From Didymella arachidicola (lineage: Eukaryota > Ascomycota > Dothideomycetes > Pleosporales > Didymellaceae), in contig CM049995.1 in assembly GCA_016630955.3 (NCBI GenBank), positions 806,001-870,000 of the forward strand: DNA of 64,000 nt, given 5' to 3'. Position 1 is the stretch's first letter; every line of letters begins with the position of its first letter. Made by a program: the position numbers and the translations under genes. This document shows, piece after piece, positions 11,659-22,697 of the stretch. Below the pieces are notes generated by a model, which saw nothing but the letters and a program-made list of their open reading frames with translations, did not search any database and was not told the origin of the DNA.

Positions 11659-13812
11659 ATGCACTCGACCCTACATCCTTACCTCAAACGGGGACTGGAC
11701 TTCGACGCCTCGCCCGTTCTCCCAAACGATCTCGTGGAGGACCCTCCAGCCAAGCCCCACGATGCACAAGATGCCCCGGCGAAGCAGAGACGAGTGGAGG
11801 CGATAGCGTTGCAGTACCTGCGAGGAAGGGCACCGCTCATACTCACCGCGCATCTCAAAGGACCCTTCAATAGCAAGGAATGGCAGAACCCATGGGCAGA
11901 AAAGCAGAAAAACGCTCTGGGCGGATCAAGCAAGGACGTGGTCAGGCAAGCACAAGCGCGGCGAAAGACGAGGCCCGAGGTGCCGCAGGTCCCTTCTCCG
12001 GAGGCATCGAGGGCCGTGGCTTACACTGAAGAGCAGCTGCACAGCCAGTCTGAGCTCGAGCCGCTGTCAGCGACGGCTCCTACACCGAACAACGAAGCTC
12101 ACTCCGGCGGCACCGAATTCTTCAGCGTCGATACAGAGCAATTCGTTGCCAACAACAGTCTCATAAATCCCTTCTGGCTGCGCCGTCCTGCCACTGACAT
12201 CTCCTTCTCTGCAAACAGTCAGACCGATAAGTCCCCAAGTAGGATACGTAAACGAGACCACCGGTACAGCTCACGAAAAAGCCTTCATTTGGCGCCCCCC
12301 AGGGAGCCCCTGGGCGGTCAGATACCTATACGAGCAACACCATCAGACGAATGGCGATCAAGTGCTTCAGCCTCCATGGACATTTCGTCTGTTTCGAGGC
12401 TTGCCACTCCCAACAGACATCACACAATAGAGCGGAATTCGCCGCATGTAGAATCTGCCAAGGATGGACCTGATTCTTCACGACTGCGAGAAGACTCTGC
12501 GCAAGAGGAAGAGGCCCGCAGCAGTCAAGTCGCTCAATGCGCGCAAATTGAAGAGGCCGCTGAGGTACCGACCAGTGCTTTGGAAGACTCCACAATCATT
12601 CCCCCAGACGCTCATATAGCAAATCCGCTGCATGCACAATCATTTGATTCCCTCGTTCCAGCAACAACGTACAAGATGCCAAGCACCGTACAGGTGCCTC
12701 AATCGAGCCCAACACATGGAGCTGTAGGGGTAGGCAGCCACAGCAGACCTTCACGCGAAGATATACAAAGATCTGCAGAACGCTTTGCGAGTAGTATGCC
12801 GAGATCGACGAGAGATCAGAACAGACCATCAACCGACCGCACAGTCGCAAAAGGAGCAGGCTTACCAAAGAAGCAACGGCATGACCAGGTCGCCTCACCA
12901 GCGCCGGATTCATCTACCGGCTTCATGTACAGAAGAGTTGGACAGCCAAAGAACGGGATCAGTAATCTACAAAGGACAAAACCGAGAGCCGTCAGCTTCA
13001 GTTCCTCGTCACCTCCCAACAAAACAGCCAAAGACAATGCTGATGCTCAGGTGGAGATCAGAGCATCTGCCAGTGAGGCTGCCGTGCCAGAGGGGCCTTT
13101 AGCAACTACCGCCGCCAATGCAGCAAAAGGGGCTGTCGTGCAGGAGTTAGGACATGAAGCGACGGAAGAGGAGGATGAGCCGCGTAAGGAGGACCAGCAG
13201 GAGTCATACAAGTCGAGGCAGCCACAATACTCCACCCAGGCCGCAATGCTGCTGGCGCAACTCGAGTTCCAGGAGGACTCCTCACAATCGTCGAGCTCAT
13301 CAACAACTCTACGACCATGGTCACAACCAGCGCAGAACACCCCACCACCTCTCCTGCCTCAATGGAGCCCTGCAATCACGCCTCTGTCAGTCTTCAATGC
13401 CCGTACGGACCTCTCCTTCAGCGACCTTGCTGGAAATAGCCTGTTGGACGGAACGCCGATCAGCACGCAAGACCTGTTCAACGCAGCATCTCCGTTCGCT
13501 TTCAGCACAGTGAAGAAGAAGAAGAGCCAACGTTCGCGGCGGACTAGCATGCGGTTCGCTTTGACGAAATTTAATGAGAGCGTGACCGTTAAGAGCCCTA
13601 CTCAGTTGGTAGAGCGAGCCCCTCTCCAAGAAAAGAACACCTCCACGATGTGGACTTGTACGCACGAGAAATCATCCGTGAATTCCTTCAAGCCCACGTT
13701 GCAAACCCCCCATCGCACCACAAATAGCGTTGGGCTACCCCAGCTTGACTTCCACACGTCATTGGACTTCGGCCCGAACGCCGGCTTTACAGACTATTTT
13801 CTCGAAGGTTGA
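11659..13812 (+). CDS. Large disordered protein of unknown function
   Basis: A single ATG-started frame of 717 residues. The N-terminal 90 residues look folded and conserved (RVEAIALQYLRGRAPLILTAHLKGPF followed by a WQNPW motif near residues 72-77). The rest is rich in Ser, Gln, Pro, Glu and Arg. A short basic stretch KKKKSQRSRR lies near residue 620, resembling a nuclear localisation signal. I recognise no catalytic or DNA-binding domain. The N-terminal block with its LILTAHLKGPF/NPW signature looks like the kind of motif kept across filamentous ascomycetes, but I cannot name its function. It is divergent from the SIN scaffold gene. No intron is needed to explain the frame. Confidence 0.75.
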   Translation: MHSTLHPYLKRGLDFDASPVLPNDLVEDPPAKPHDAQDAPAKQRRVEAIALQYLRGRAPLILTAHLKGPFNSKEWQNPWAEKQKNALGGSSKDVVRQAQARRKTRPEVPQVPSPEASRAVAYTEEQLHSQSELEPLSATAPTPNNEAHSGGTEFFSVDTEQFVANNSLINPFWLRRPATDISFSANSQTDKSPSRIRKRDHRYSSRKSLHLAPPREPLGGQIPIRATPSDEWRSSASASMDISSVSRLATPNRHHTIERNSPHVESAKDGPDSSRLREDSAQEEEARSSQVAQCAQIEEAAEVPTSALEDSTIIPPDAHIANPLHAQSFDSLVPATTYKMPSTVQVPQSSPTHGAVGVGSHSRPSREDIQRSAERFASSMPRSTRDQNRPSTDRTVAKGAGLPKKQRHDQVASPAPDSSTGFMYRRVGQPKNGISNLQRTKPRAVSFSSSSPPNKTAKDNADAQVEIRASASEAAVPEGPLATTAANAAKGAVVQELGHEATEEEDEPRKEDQQESYKSRQPQYSTQAAMLLAQLEFQEDSSQSSSSSTTLRPWSQPAQNTPPPLLPQWSPAITPLSVFNARTDLSFSDLAGNSLLDGTPISTQDLFNAASPFAFSTVKKKKSQRSRRTSMRFALTKFNESVTVKSPTQLVERAPLQEKNTSTMWTCTHEKSSVNSFKPTLQTPHRTTNSVGLPQLDFHTSLDFGPNAGFTDYFLEG

Positions 13813-14975
13813 ACAATGAACCTTGAAGCAATGTTGGCCTGTCCGAGAAAACCTCCCTTGCACCACAACGTCGGCCAGGATAGTGGGTAGGCAATGCCGG
13901 CAAAATGCTTGCTTCACACCTCGTCACCTCGCAATCGCTCTCAGCGATACGTTCATATACGGCTCGCCGATGTCAGCAATCGAAAGCTGCAGTCGAGTTC
14001 GAGATAGGCAGGGTGCAGCAGCAGCCCGGTTGCAGTTGCGGTGAGAGGCCACGTTCTCAAGTGATTGGGCGAAAACGAGTGGTAGGACCGCGCCTTGCAT
14101 ATTGCTGCACAAGTGGCCCAGGCAAAAGGAAGCTTGTGCCTCCGCGACACGGCTGGCGATGGGACCTGGGAGCGACCATGCTCGAGAGCTGGGCAAGGTT
14201 TGGGTTCAGCGGACGGAGAGCGCGGAGGACGGGAGGAACGTCTAGCTCGAACAAACGGGCAAACTATGACAGCGCGTTATAGCGGACGATGACAAGTTGA
14301 CGGTGTGTAGTAATGAAGCCAATGTACAGTCCCATGTTGACCATTGATGGTGATGCCTGCCTCGATGGTCGCGATAAGGTGCCCACTGTCCAGGTGCTAC
14401 TCTCGGTGCGACCTAGTTGCAGCTGCCCAAGCCATAGGGGTGCCCATCATGGCAGCAGGTGCCAGCGAGCAAACAATTGCGCCAGAGCTCCCCAAACCGA
14501 GTGAGCTGTCGTCTGCCATCCAAACCACAATCGCACCAGACGCAGCGCTCGCTCTAAGTACTGAGCGCGACCCTCGTACGCAGCACAGAGATCGTCAGCA
14601 GCGGTGCAGTGCCTGCGACGTCATTGGCTTGAGCTTTCGCCAATTATCTGTGCGCCGCTCTGGAGCGTGACAGCCGTCCACACACATCGTCTGCAAGTCG
14701 GCGTGCGTCTGCCGCAATCCTCACTCGCTGCGCCCAACGGCTCTGTACCGCGAAGACCTGCTCTCCGCCGCCGTCGACACGCCCGCCAGCACGCCCGCCA
14801 GAGCGTCTCGCACAGCGCCCTCGTACGCTAAGCCGGCCGGATTGTGCCCTTGGCACACCCAACGACGGCTGTCCTGGCCCGAAGCGCAGAGTCCCAGGCC
14901 CGACCGGCAATATCTGCCACACGGTCTGCCACGCCTACCGACAAGAGCCTCTCAGCGAGCCTGACCAATGTCACC
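13813..14975. other. Intergenic/5' leader upstream of KCS1
   Basis: About 1.1 kb with no complete gene. Near 14741-14840 a frame different from that of KCS1 reads as plausible protein (YREDLLSAAVDTPASTPAR). A frame near 14449-14580 starting at an ATG also looks plausible. Either could be an upstream KCS1 exon, but I could not find a splice junction that joins them in phase. Confidence 0.4.
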
Positions 14976-17900
14976 CCCATGTCACCGCATTTGGACGCCC
15001 AAGGAAATACCTCACCCCCCGCATCGGTGAGGTCAAATGCGCCGCAAAGCCCCGGCTCGAGCCATGGCACGCCCTCCGCTACCCGCCACGCTCAAGAGCA
15101 CTCGACGCCCACGGTGACGCCCCGCAAGCTGTCGCAGACGGGACGCTCCAAGACGGCGCCGATTGCCCCCAAGGAGAGCCTGTGGCAGTCTTCGTTCGAC
15201 CGCCCGCAGCTGGACGAGCGCGACAGCATCTTCTCGACAACATACCTAGCGTCTGACAGTCCCATCTCGTCTCCGCGGGCCAATGCAGTAGCACACACGA
15301 CCGAGCCAAACGACGATGCCCCCGAGCACAGCTTATCCGAGATGGCTGCACCAGCGCCGGTGCAGAGGAGATTAATCGACCCACCCTTCTTCCGCAGGAA
15401 GGAATCCACATACCCACCAGTCGCTATGCAAGATCCCCAATCCATTCTAGCCACCCAATTCGCCCAACACGCCCCAATTGAGTCGCTCATGGGCCTGGAA
15501 GACCACCGCGAGAGCCCACCGCCCTTCATGAGCCCTGTCGACTCCCCCATCCGTCGCTCGTCCACGCCGCACAACGCAGACGCCCACTCGGCCCTGAACA
15601 AGGCCCTGACTGATACTGAGGAAAGACGCAGGAACAGAGAATGGCGGGAAGGCAAGCCTGTGCCGTTCAGAGGTAGTACCGCCCACGATGATCCCGCAAT
15701 GGACGAGTCAGCCGTGAAGAAGATAGAGGCTACCCTGCCAAAGTCGGAGCAAACAGCGTCTGGACGCAGCCGTAAAGCAAGCCATTTCCTCCGTGTGTTT
15801 AAAGACGCAGAAGGCCCAGAGGAGCTGCAAAAGCGCGATACCCGCTCCAAGGACCGCAGATCCAATGACAGACCACTCTCTACGCTTTCAGAGGAAATTG
15901 ATGCCGGCGCTCTTGTACAGTCTCTGCAGCAAGCATCTCGTCCATCATCAGTTGTTCAAACACACGAGAAGGAAGCCAAGTCCTATTTTGAGATTCCTGG
16001 TTCAGTCTCTAAGCGCAAGGACCAAACCCCTGTATTGTCTGAGGAGGCAAGTTCAGACAAGCGTCATCTGCCGCGGCCTCTGCTCGAAGAGATCAGGAAT
16101 TTCACCAACTTGACTCCTGGCGCCGTTCCTGGATCGTCCATGTCGAGAAGCTTGCCAGCTTCTATTCTAGACAAGCTCCATGCACACGCCTCTGGAGCTG
16201 CAGGATCGCAGTCTCACGAAGAGCCGGCTGATTACTTTCAGGCCAAGGAGAGGGATAGCACAAACCAGTCACCTGCTTCTGAAGAAGATGATGACTCCGA
16301 GCGCGAACAGATCTCGTCGGCTTTGTACTTCCCTCATCGTCAACACAAGGCGGCGGAGCCGAGCACGCCGGCTGAGGAATCACACCGACCAGACGTGGCC
16401 GAGAACCGTAAGAGGAACTCAATTCATATGGGCAAAGTACCCAGAGGTTGGGAGACAGGGGAGCCCGTTCAAACTCCTGAAGAAGCAGAAATTTCTCTAC
16501 AGTCCCAAGATACCAATCAATGCCTACATGGTGACATCGCTGCGACAGCATCAGTGCAGAACGAGAACGACAAGTCATTGACATCTGCGTCAGCCGATGC
16601 GATTCCAGATGAATCAGAGTCTGAAATTGAGTCGTTAGCAGAGTCCACGCAGTCACTTCTTGGCTATGAATCGAGTGCGACTGACGATCTAGGAACGACG
16701 CCCACTGCGACGACGATGAAACAAGAACAGAAGCATGTGACAACACAAGCACCTGCTCAAGTAGCGCAGCCACCGACACCACTTGGTGCTGTAGAGCTGA
16801 AGCCGTATAACCACCAGGTTGGCGGTCATTCTACGGTTTATCGCTTTTCGAGACGGGCTGTGTGCAAACAGCTGAACAACCGCGAGAATGAGTTCTACGA
16901 GACGGTTGAGAGGCATCACCCTGAGCTCCTGGATTTTCTGCCAAGGTACGACCATCATTGTGCAAACATCTTGCTTTGATGCTGAGACACTAGCAAAGAC
17001 GCTATTCCCACCCCACGTGTATATTACAGATTGCTGACGTTATGCTGTTGATTTAGATACATCGGTGTTTTGAATGTTACTTACCGCAAAGCTCCGAAAA
17101 AGAAGAAGAAAGACAAGACCAAGATAGACTCAGAGTCCACAACTTCAGCCGCTCCGCCAAGTGAGGGTACCCAGCAGTCAGCACCAAAGCAGATTGAGAC
17201 AGAAGATCAGCCTAGAGTTGTCAGTCATTCGCAGCGACAGATGCCTGCACCGCAGGTCATCTTTGCGAATAACAGACACATCATCCCTGACAACTTATTC
17301 GGCATGCCACCACGATCAGCCACACCAGACCCATGGTCAGGCAGCGGCCTGTTCTCTTCTCAGTATCATCGAAGGAACCAGAGCGCGCAGTGCTATAGCT
17401 CGGACGGTCTCAACGACTCAGACAGACCTCCGATGAGGCACCACAGTAGCTGGGGTGTCACAACCATCAACCGAAAGTTGCAAGAAGAAGTACTTCGCCA
17501 GGTGTTTGCGCCTCCTACCATTCATCATCGCCCGCGTCACCAGCATCATGGCATTAGCACTCGCAGGTCGGGCAGTGACAACGCGCAGTCTGTAGCTGGT
17601 TCTGCGCCATCAATGAGGCGAAACAGCACAGACGTGTCCGCCCTGCAGCCTGGACGAGAAGAGTCTCCGCGCAAGCAGATGCTAAGAGCAAATGCCGAAG
17701 CGCGTAGACAAGCCTCTGATGTAAGCGATCTTGCGGTTAGCTTTGGCTCACCAGAGGAGCTCAGATCGCGGCACGCAGATTCGCTCCAGCTACCACAAAG
17801 TAGTGTACCTCGACGAAGGCACTCCGGCAGCGGACTCGTGCGTAGACCACTTGGGTTGGACTCAGATCAAAGACACAATCTTGAGTTCTACGAAGAAGAC

Positions 17901-19034
17901 GGCTACGGCGGAGATGGTGAGGAGGAGGTGTTTGCTATGGACGAAGATCGGAAGCCGTCATCCCCAACGAAGAGTGCCTTCAGGGAACAGCCCTTACCTT
18001 CTGATGCTGCGCCAACCGTTGGAGGATCGGCACCTGAATCAGCACCCTTGATGCTCCCCGCTCCTGTCACACCTAAGAAGAAGGCGGAGCCACCAGCAAT
18101 CGAGGAACCATCAAATCCTGAGGAGGCCCAGCAACAACCTGATCAGCGTGTTCAGCACTTCATCCTGCTTGAGGACTTGACTGCTGGCATGACGCGACCC
18201 TGCGTTCTGGACCTGAAGATGGGCACCCGTCAGTACGGTGTCGAGGCAGACGAGAAGAAACAGAAATCACAACGTCGCAAGTGTCAAATGACCACAAGCC
18301 GCGAGCTTGGTGTGCGCATTTGCGGTATGCAAATCTGGAACGTGAAGACGCAAAGCTACATCTTTGAGGATAAGTACTACGGTCGCGACCTGAAAGCCGG
18401 TAGGGAATTCCAGGATGCACTGAAGAAATTCTTTTGGGACGGCAATGGCTACAAGGCAGCCAATCGACACATCCCTGTCATCCTCGAAAAGATCAGTCAG
18501 CTTGAGCGCAAGATCCGTAAATTGCCAGGCTACAGGTTCTACGCCAGCAGCCTGCTCATGTTATACGACCGAGGCGACAGCGAACAGAAAGATAAGGAGA
18601 CTGCGTCAAACCAAAATGGTCTGACCACACCCAGCGGGGATGATCTGTCTGCTGCACCGTTGGCAGCGCTGTCTGGGCCAGCCTCCCCTGGACCAGCGCC
18701 CACGTCAACCCAAGGACCGCAAAAGGACAAAGCAGAGATCAAGATCAGGATTGTTGACTTTGCGAACTGTATCACCGCAGAGGATACGCTCGAAGGCGCA
18801 TCTTGCCCACCCAAGGACCCTGACGAGGTAGACAAAGGCTACCTTCGTGGGTTGAGGTCACTGCGACTGTACTTTCAGCGCATCTACCGCGACATCAATG
18901 ACGAATGGGTAGAACGTGGCGAGGGAGAAGGCATGGCTCGCGGAAATCACCACCATGGACCCGGACTTGGCGAAGCTGGTGCCGGGTGGATGGACGCGCC
19001 TGGAGGTGAGGATACAGGATATGTTAGTTTCTAG
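14976..19034 (+). CDS. KCS1: Inositol hexakisphosphate kinase (KCS1 family)
   Basis: Two exons, 14976..16945 and 17057..19034 (1315 residues), split by a 111-bp intron (donor GTACGA, acceptor TTTAG) that joins DFLPRY to IGVLNVTY in phase. The inositol polyphosphate kinase fold starts near residue 608 (KPYNHQVGGHSTVYRF). It continues after a long disordered insert with the catalytic PCVLDLKMG motif (PxxxDxKxG, about residue 1037), SSLLMLYD (about 1152) and the metal-binding IVDFANC (about 1220). Known: these enzymes make inositol pyrophosphates (5-PP-IP5 and related) controlling phosphate, vacuole and stress responses. The N-terminal 600 residues are disordered and SP-rich. Start: an in-frame stop at 14829 limits the frame, and 14976 is the first ATG after it; a spliced upstream exon remains possible. 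Confidence 0.93.
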
Positions 19035-19464
19035 GCACGTTGCATTCGTTTCGGCAGCGGGGAGGAGAGGGATCGTCGTTACTTCAAGATTTCATCGGGG
19101 GTTTGGTAAGCTTAACGGCGCATTTGGGGATTTTGTTCAGCATGGCGTGTGGTGTTTGCGCAAGACAAGGAGCGAAATTGTTATTCGGGCATGCATCGGA
19201 GTACTGCTTTGCAAGGGCGGATCACTGGTCTGAACGAGGTTTGGTACGGTCTATTCATTGTAGTATAGCTAGAGTCATCTTCGTAGCGCAAGCGCCGCAA
19301 TGCAGCAATTATAATAATGTGTCGAATCGTTACATATACCTTCTAAAATCGTGACTGTGAAGCAAGTGGCGCTAGCGAACTATGATGTCAACACCTCTTT
19401 TGGCGGTCAACTGCCACCAAGAACACTTCGATATCGGCAGCCTCACAACAAGTTTCGCTACATC
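19035..19464. other. KCS1 3' region
   Basis: About 430 bases between the KCS1 stop codon and the next small plus-strand gene. AT-rich stretches near 19300-19345 could serve 3'-end formation. No coding exon was recognised. Confidence 0.45.
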
Positions 19465-19726
19465 ATGCCACCTCAGTCAGACGAGGTCCTGCTCTCGGTA
19501 CGCGCTATGGAGGGCCCTGCAACAGTCTTATTAGCAGCTTTGTCTGCCACAAAATTGTATTTCCACTAATAGCCTTTAGCTGCAGTCGTCTCTTCGCAAC
19601 GCCATGGCATCCTTTGGGCCTGACAGCAAGCAATATCACATGATCAAGTACATGATCGACGAGCATGAAGCCAAGCTTGCCCTTGAGCGCATGTCGTTGT
19701 CTACGTCCGACGAGATGCAGCGTTGA
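19465..19726 (+). CDS. Putative small spliced protein (59 residues)
   Basis: Two exons, 19465..19497 and 19580..19726. Exon 1 encodes MPPQSDEVLLS. The 82-bp intron has donor GTACGC, a CACTAAT branch-like sequence and acceptor TTTAG. Exon 2 begins LQSSLRNAMASFGPDSKQYH and ends EMQR before TGA. The junction is in phase and the product has a charged helical look with no signal peptide. The branch sequence sits 11 bases before the acceptor, as in the firm introns of this window. I recognise no family. It could instead be part of a longer transcript with KCS1. Confidence rests only on splice grammar and reading-frame continuity. Confidence 0.5.
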
Positions 19727-20678
19727 CTCCAGGCGGCAACAAGTGAAGTGTGCCTGACCTCACCTCTGTTGCCTTTCTGGGGCGAAAAGCAGGCTTTGCA
19801 ACGCAAGCTCAGCATCAAAGTTGCAGCTATGGCAGTGCCTTGTCGCCTGCTGCACTGCAGCCGTTTTTACGGTTCGATGTCCTCGATTGCCGAGGCAGGT
19901 CTGACGCTCGCATATCGTGGTGGCAGGCTGTCGGCCGCTCCATCACCATCCAGCATCAGAGTCAAGCACCAGATCCGAGCCCGACGACACAGCAGCATGG
20001 CTGCAGATCAATAAACACGCTTTGCTCAGATGCGTGCGAGGATGGGCTCTGATATTTTACTCGTTCGGGGTCATCGCGTGGCCGCCACCCCGCCATAGAT
20101 CTTGAGGTGGTTCCCCGTCCGGAGCTTCATTCTAGGGGTGTGGAAATACGGATCAAGGGCATTTGATGCCTCACAGAGACTTATTACGTATTTATCTCTA
20201 ACCACTCTCATTAAATTGCCCTTTCGATACACTTTTGGAGAAGGCCCTACCGGAACCCATGTCTACTCGAATATCTAAAATTTAGCATTGATCAGGGACC
20301 GGGCGTCCGGAGCGAGTGAGTCTCACAGTCGTCAAGGCGCAGCCTGGCCTCAACTCGGCGAACCTCCCCTCTCAAGCCACTCCTTCTTGCGCCAAACATG
20401 TGGAGAATTGCCGACGGTGCAGACGCGTGAAGATCTGGCGGCGGAACTGAACCGTCGATGAGTTCAGAACCAAACGGACCGCCCCCGGCAGCATCGTGCT
20501 CCGCGGTCCGCACAGGCAAAACATCGGGTTTCGGTGCCAGAACTCTAGCAGGTGCCTTCGGTATGAATGAGCAGGCGATGCTCAAATAGCCGTGAGGACT
20601 AGGTAACTTTAGTGCTAATGCAGGCCTCCTGCCCATCCGCAGCAGATGTCAAATGGTCCCGTCATTTAAAGCTTAACG
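19727..20678. other. Intergenic, no gene seen
   Basis: About 950 bases between the small spliced gene and the seven-helix membrane protein gene. Short open frames on both strands show no recognisable motif. Confidence 0.5.
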
Positions 20679-20780
20679 ATGGCCCACTTTGCGCCTCGCA
20701 TACCCACGCGTTCGGCTTGCAGCAGCCACATTTCGATGTCCGTGGTTGATGTCATTTCCTTCGATAGTACCACTGTGGGC

Positions 20781-22005
20781 ATGAGATCGATAGCATGCCT
20801 CTACCTTTCTTGGGCCATGGCAGCGCAGGCTGCACCTTTGGTACGAGATGACACACTGGAGGTACGGGACAATGTGAACCTGCCTATCACAACTGGCGAA
20901 CCTGCTCAAGATCGGACCATCTTCTTCGTCGTGGCAATGTTCTGCGTAACGATACTTTCATTTCTACTAGGTATGGGGCTCCCTCACAATCGCATCTGGA
21001 AGAGAGACTGACATCCATGTAGGGTCCCGGATACGTCGGCTGAGTCGAGGTATACGATCAAGACGGAACCTCATGTCGCCCCTCCTCCTCGCCATGTACA
21101 TTACAGTCATCTGCTACATCGTAGTATCGGCAGCACTGGTATCCGTACAAGGATTGTACACGTACGAGCTCTGTGATGCTGGCACTTGGGTGTGCTTGAT
21201 GTTCTACATCATGGCCAAAGGCTTTGTGTACGCTTTCCTGGTCGAGCGTGTTCACATTGTCCGCGCGCCATTTGTAAGACGCAGCAAGGACAAGGTCTAC
21301 ATGGCCTGCTTGGTGCCCGCCATGCTCATGTACGCCGGTATATCTCTCAACTCTTACTTCTGGCGCGTCACTCGAATGCACGAGTCGGACGGCCGTTGCC
21401 ACTTTGGCATCAAGAGTCAGGCATCGATACCAATCTTGACTGTCAACATCGTTACCAATGTCGCTCTGACCGGTGTCTTCTTCTATCTCTTAAAGCCAGT
21501 CATCGAATTCCAGGGTCTGCGCACCGTGTCCGCTGCGCTTTCGAGGGGAAGTAAGACTGAGCGCGTCGACGATGAAAATACAAAGAGCGAGACGGCTGTA
21601 CAGAAGAACATCAAGACCTTGTTAAGGAAAAGCATTATTGGCGCGATCCTCATCGAACTCCCTGTGGCAGCCAACATGATACAATTCCTTGTCATAGGCG
21701 GCAAAGAGCTGGGCATGATGTGTCTGACTTTCTGCATGGTGGACGTGTTCTGGGATGCTCTTGTCACTCATTGGCTTACGTTTGGTTCATCGGCTGCTGC
21801 TGAGAAGGACTTGCTCCGCTCAACTGGGACAAGCTCAAGGCAAGGGTTGACGAGGCAGCAAGACAGCGTTCCGTCGAGGTGCGGTAGCAAGAAAGAGATG
21901 AGGAAAGTAGCCGTGAAAGCACCAGAGCCAGTGTTCGCGCATGATGCGGACCCTGAGATGGCTATACGGCAGGACTCGGGTAGAGGGCCTTGGTCTTTCC
22001 CATGA
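20781..22005 (+). CDS. Seven-transmembrane orphan membrane protein
   Basis: Two exons, 20781..20970 and 21023..22005, with a 52-bp intron (donor GTATGG, acceptor ATGTAG) joining SFLLG-SRIRRLSRG in phase; 390 residues. With this start the protein opens with MRSIACLYLSWAMAAQAAPL, a good signal peptide with an AQA-A cleavage site. Seven hydrophobic helices follow: TIFFVVAMFCVTILSFLLG, then LLLAMYITVICYIVVSAALV, WVCLMFYIMAKGFVYAFLV, YMACLVPAMLMYAGISLNSY, PILTVNIVTNVALTGVFFYL, IIGAILIELPVAANMIQFLV and MMCLTFCMVDVFWDALVTHW. An 80-residue basic, Ser-rich cytosolic tail ends the protein. ATG 20679 in the same frame would give 424 residues without an N-terminal signal. The layout resembles a GPCR-like receptor, but I can name no ligand or family. 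Confidence 0.82.
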
Positions 22006-22612
22006 TGGCGCATGTAGAATGTACTTGTCCCAAAGCTGAAAAGTCCATGCTCCCTCCCTTTTTGTGGACCTTCGTCATATCACATCCAGCAAATCTGCTT
22101 AGTTAGGTGACTCTTCTCCTGTGATCTATACTCCCCCGGAGCTTTGTCCGTCCAGAATGCAACAGATGCTACAGATCGTGAATGTTGTGGGACCCTAGAG
22201 GCATGTCCCGAAGTCTAGTATGCGATCGGCCCGCCATAGCGGAAAGGGTGATTCAGACCATTCGCCAACCACGAGTACACTTTTTTTACACGAGGGGTCG
22301 TTCGGTTTCAAAAAAGACACGGCATTCATACTCAAGTCGTGAAGAGTGCGAGTAACGACCACGGAAACATCTGGTGCATAGTTCACATGAGGGCGTGTAT
22401 TCTTTTTGGAGATCACCGATTTTTCGTACGTTAACTGTTGCTGCTGCGAATTCTTGTGAATCGGTCGACTCCGTGATCATGACTTGCCGACGCGGCGGCC
22501 TTCGGGACCACTGACGTTCACTGACTCCTCAATGATGGTCCCGGCGTTATGCAAAGTTCATAACTATCTATAAATTTTATGAAACCAGTTTCTCATCAAA
22601 ACAAGAGAAATC
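22006..22612. other. Intergenic, no gene seen
   Basis: About 600 bases between the membrane-protein gene and the tRNA-Val gene, with no coding signal that I can support. Confidence 0.5.
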
Positions 22613-22697
22613 GGTTCGATGGTGTAGTTGGTTATCACGTCAGTCTAACAGTTTGTTGGGCCACTGAAGGTCTCCAGTTCAAGTCTGGGTCGAATCA
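22613..22697 (+). tRNA. tRNA-Val(AAC) with an 11-nt intron
   Basis: The cloverleaf is complete: acceptor GGTTCGA/TCGAATC (one G-U pair), D stem GTG/CAC, anticodon stem TCAGT/ACTGA, loop CTAACAC with anticodon AAC, and a T arm with loop TTCAAGT. The intron 22651-22661 sits between positions 37 and 38, the canonical place. It contains TGTTGG, able to pair with the CTAACA of the anticodon loop. Mature length is 74 bases plus CCA. The A box (TGGTGTAGTTGG) and B box (GTTCAAGTC) are intact, and a TTTT terminator follows at 22705-22708. Confidence 0.95.

Noticed and set aside
14844..14975. KCS1 start at 14844
   Set aside because: That codon is GTG, preceded by an in-frame stop at 14829; the first ATG is at 14976.
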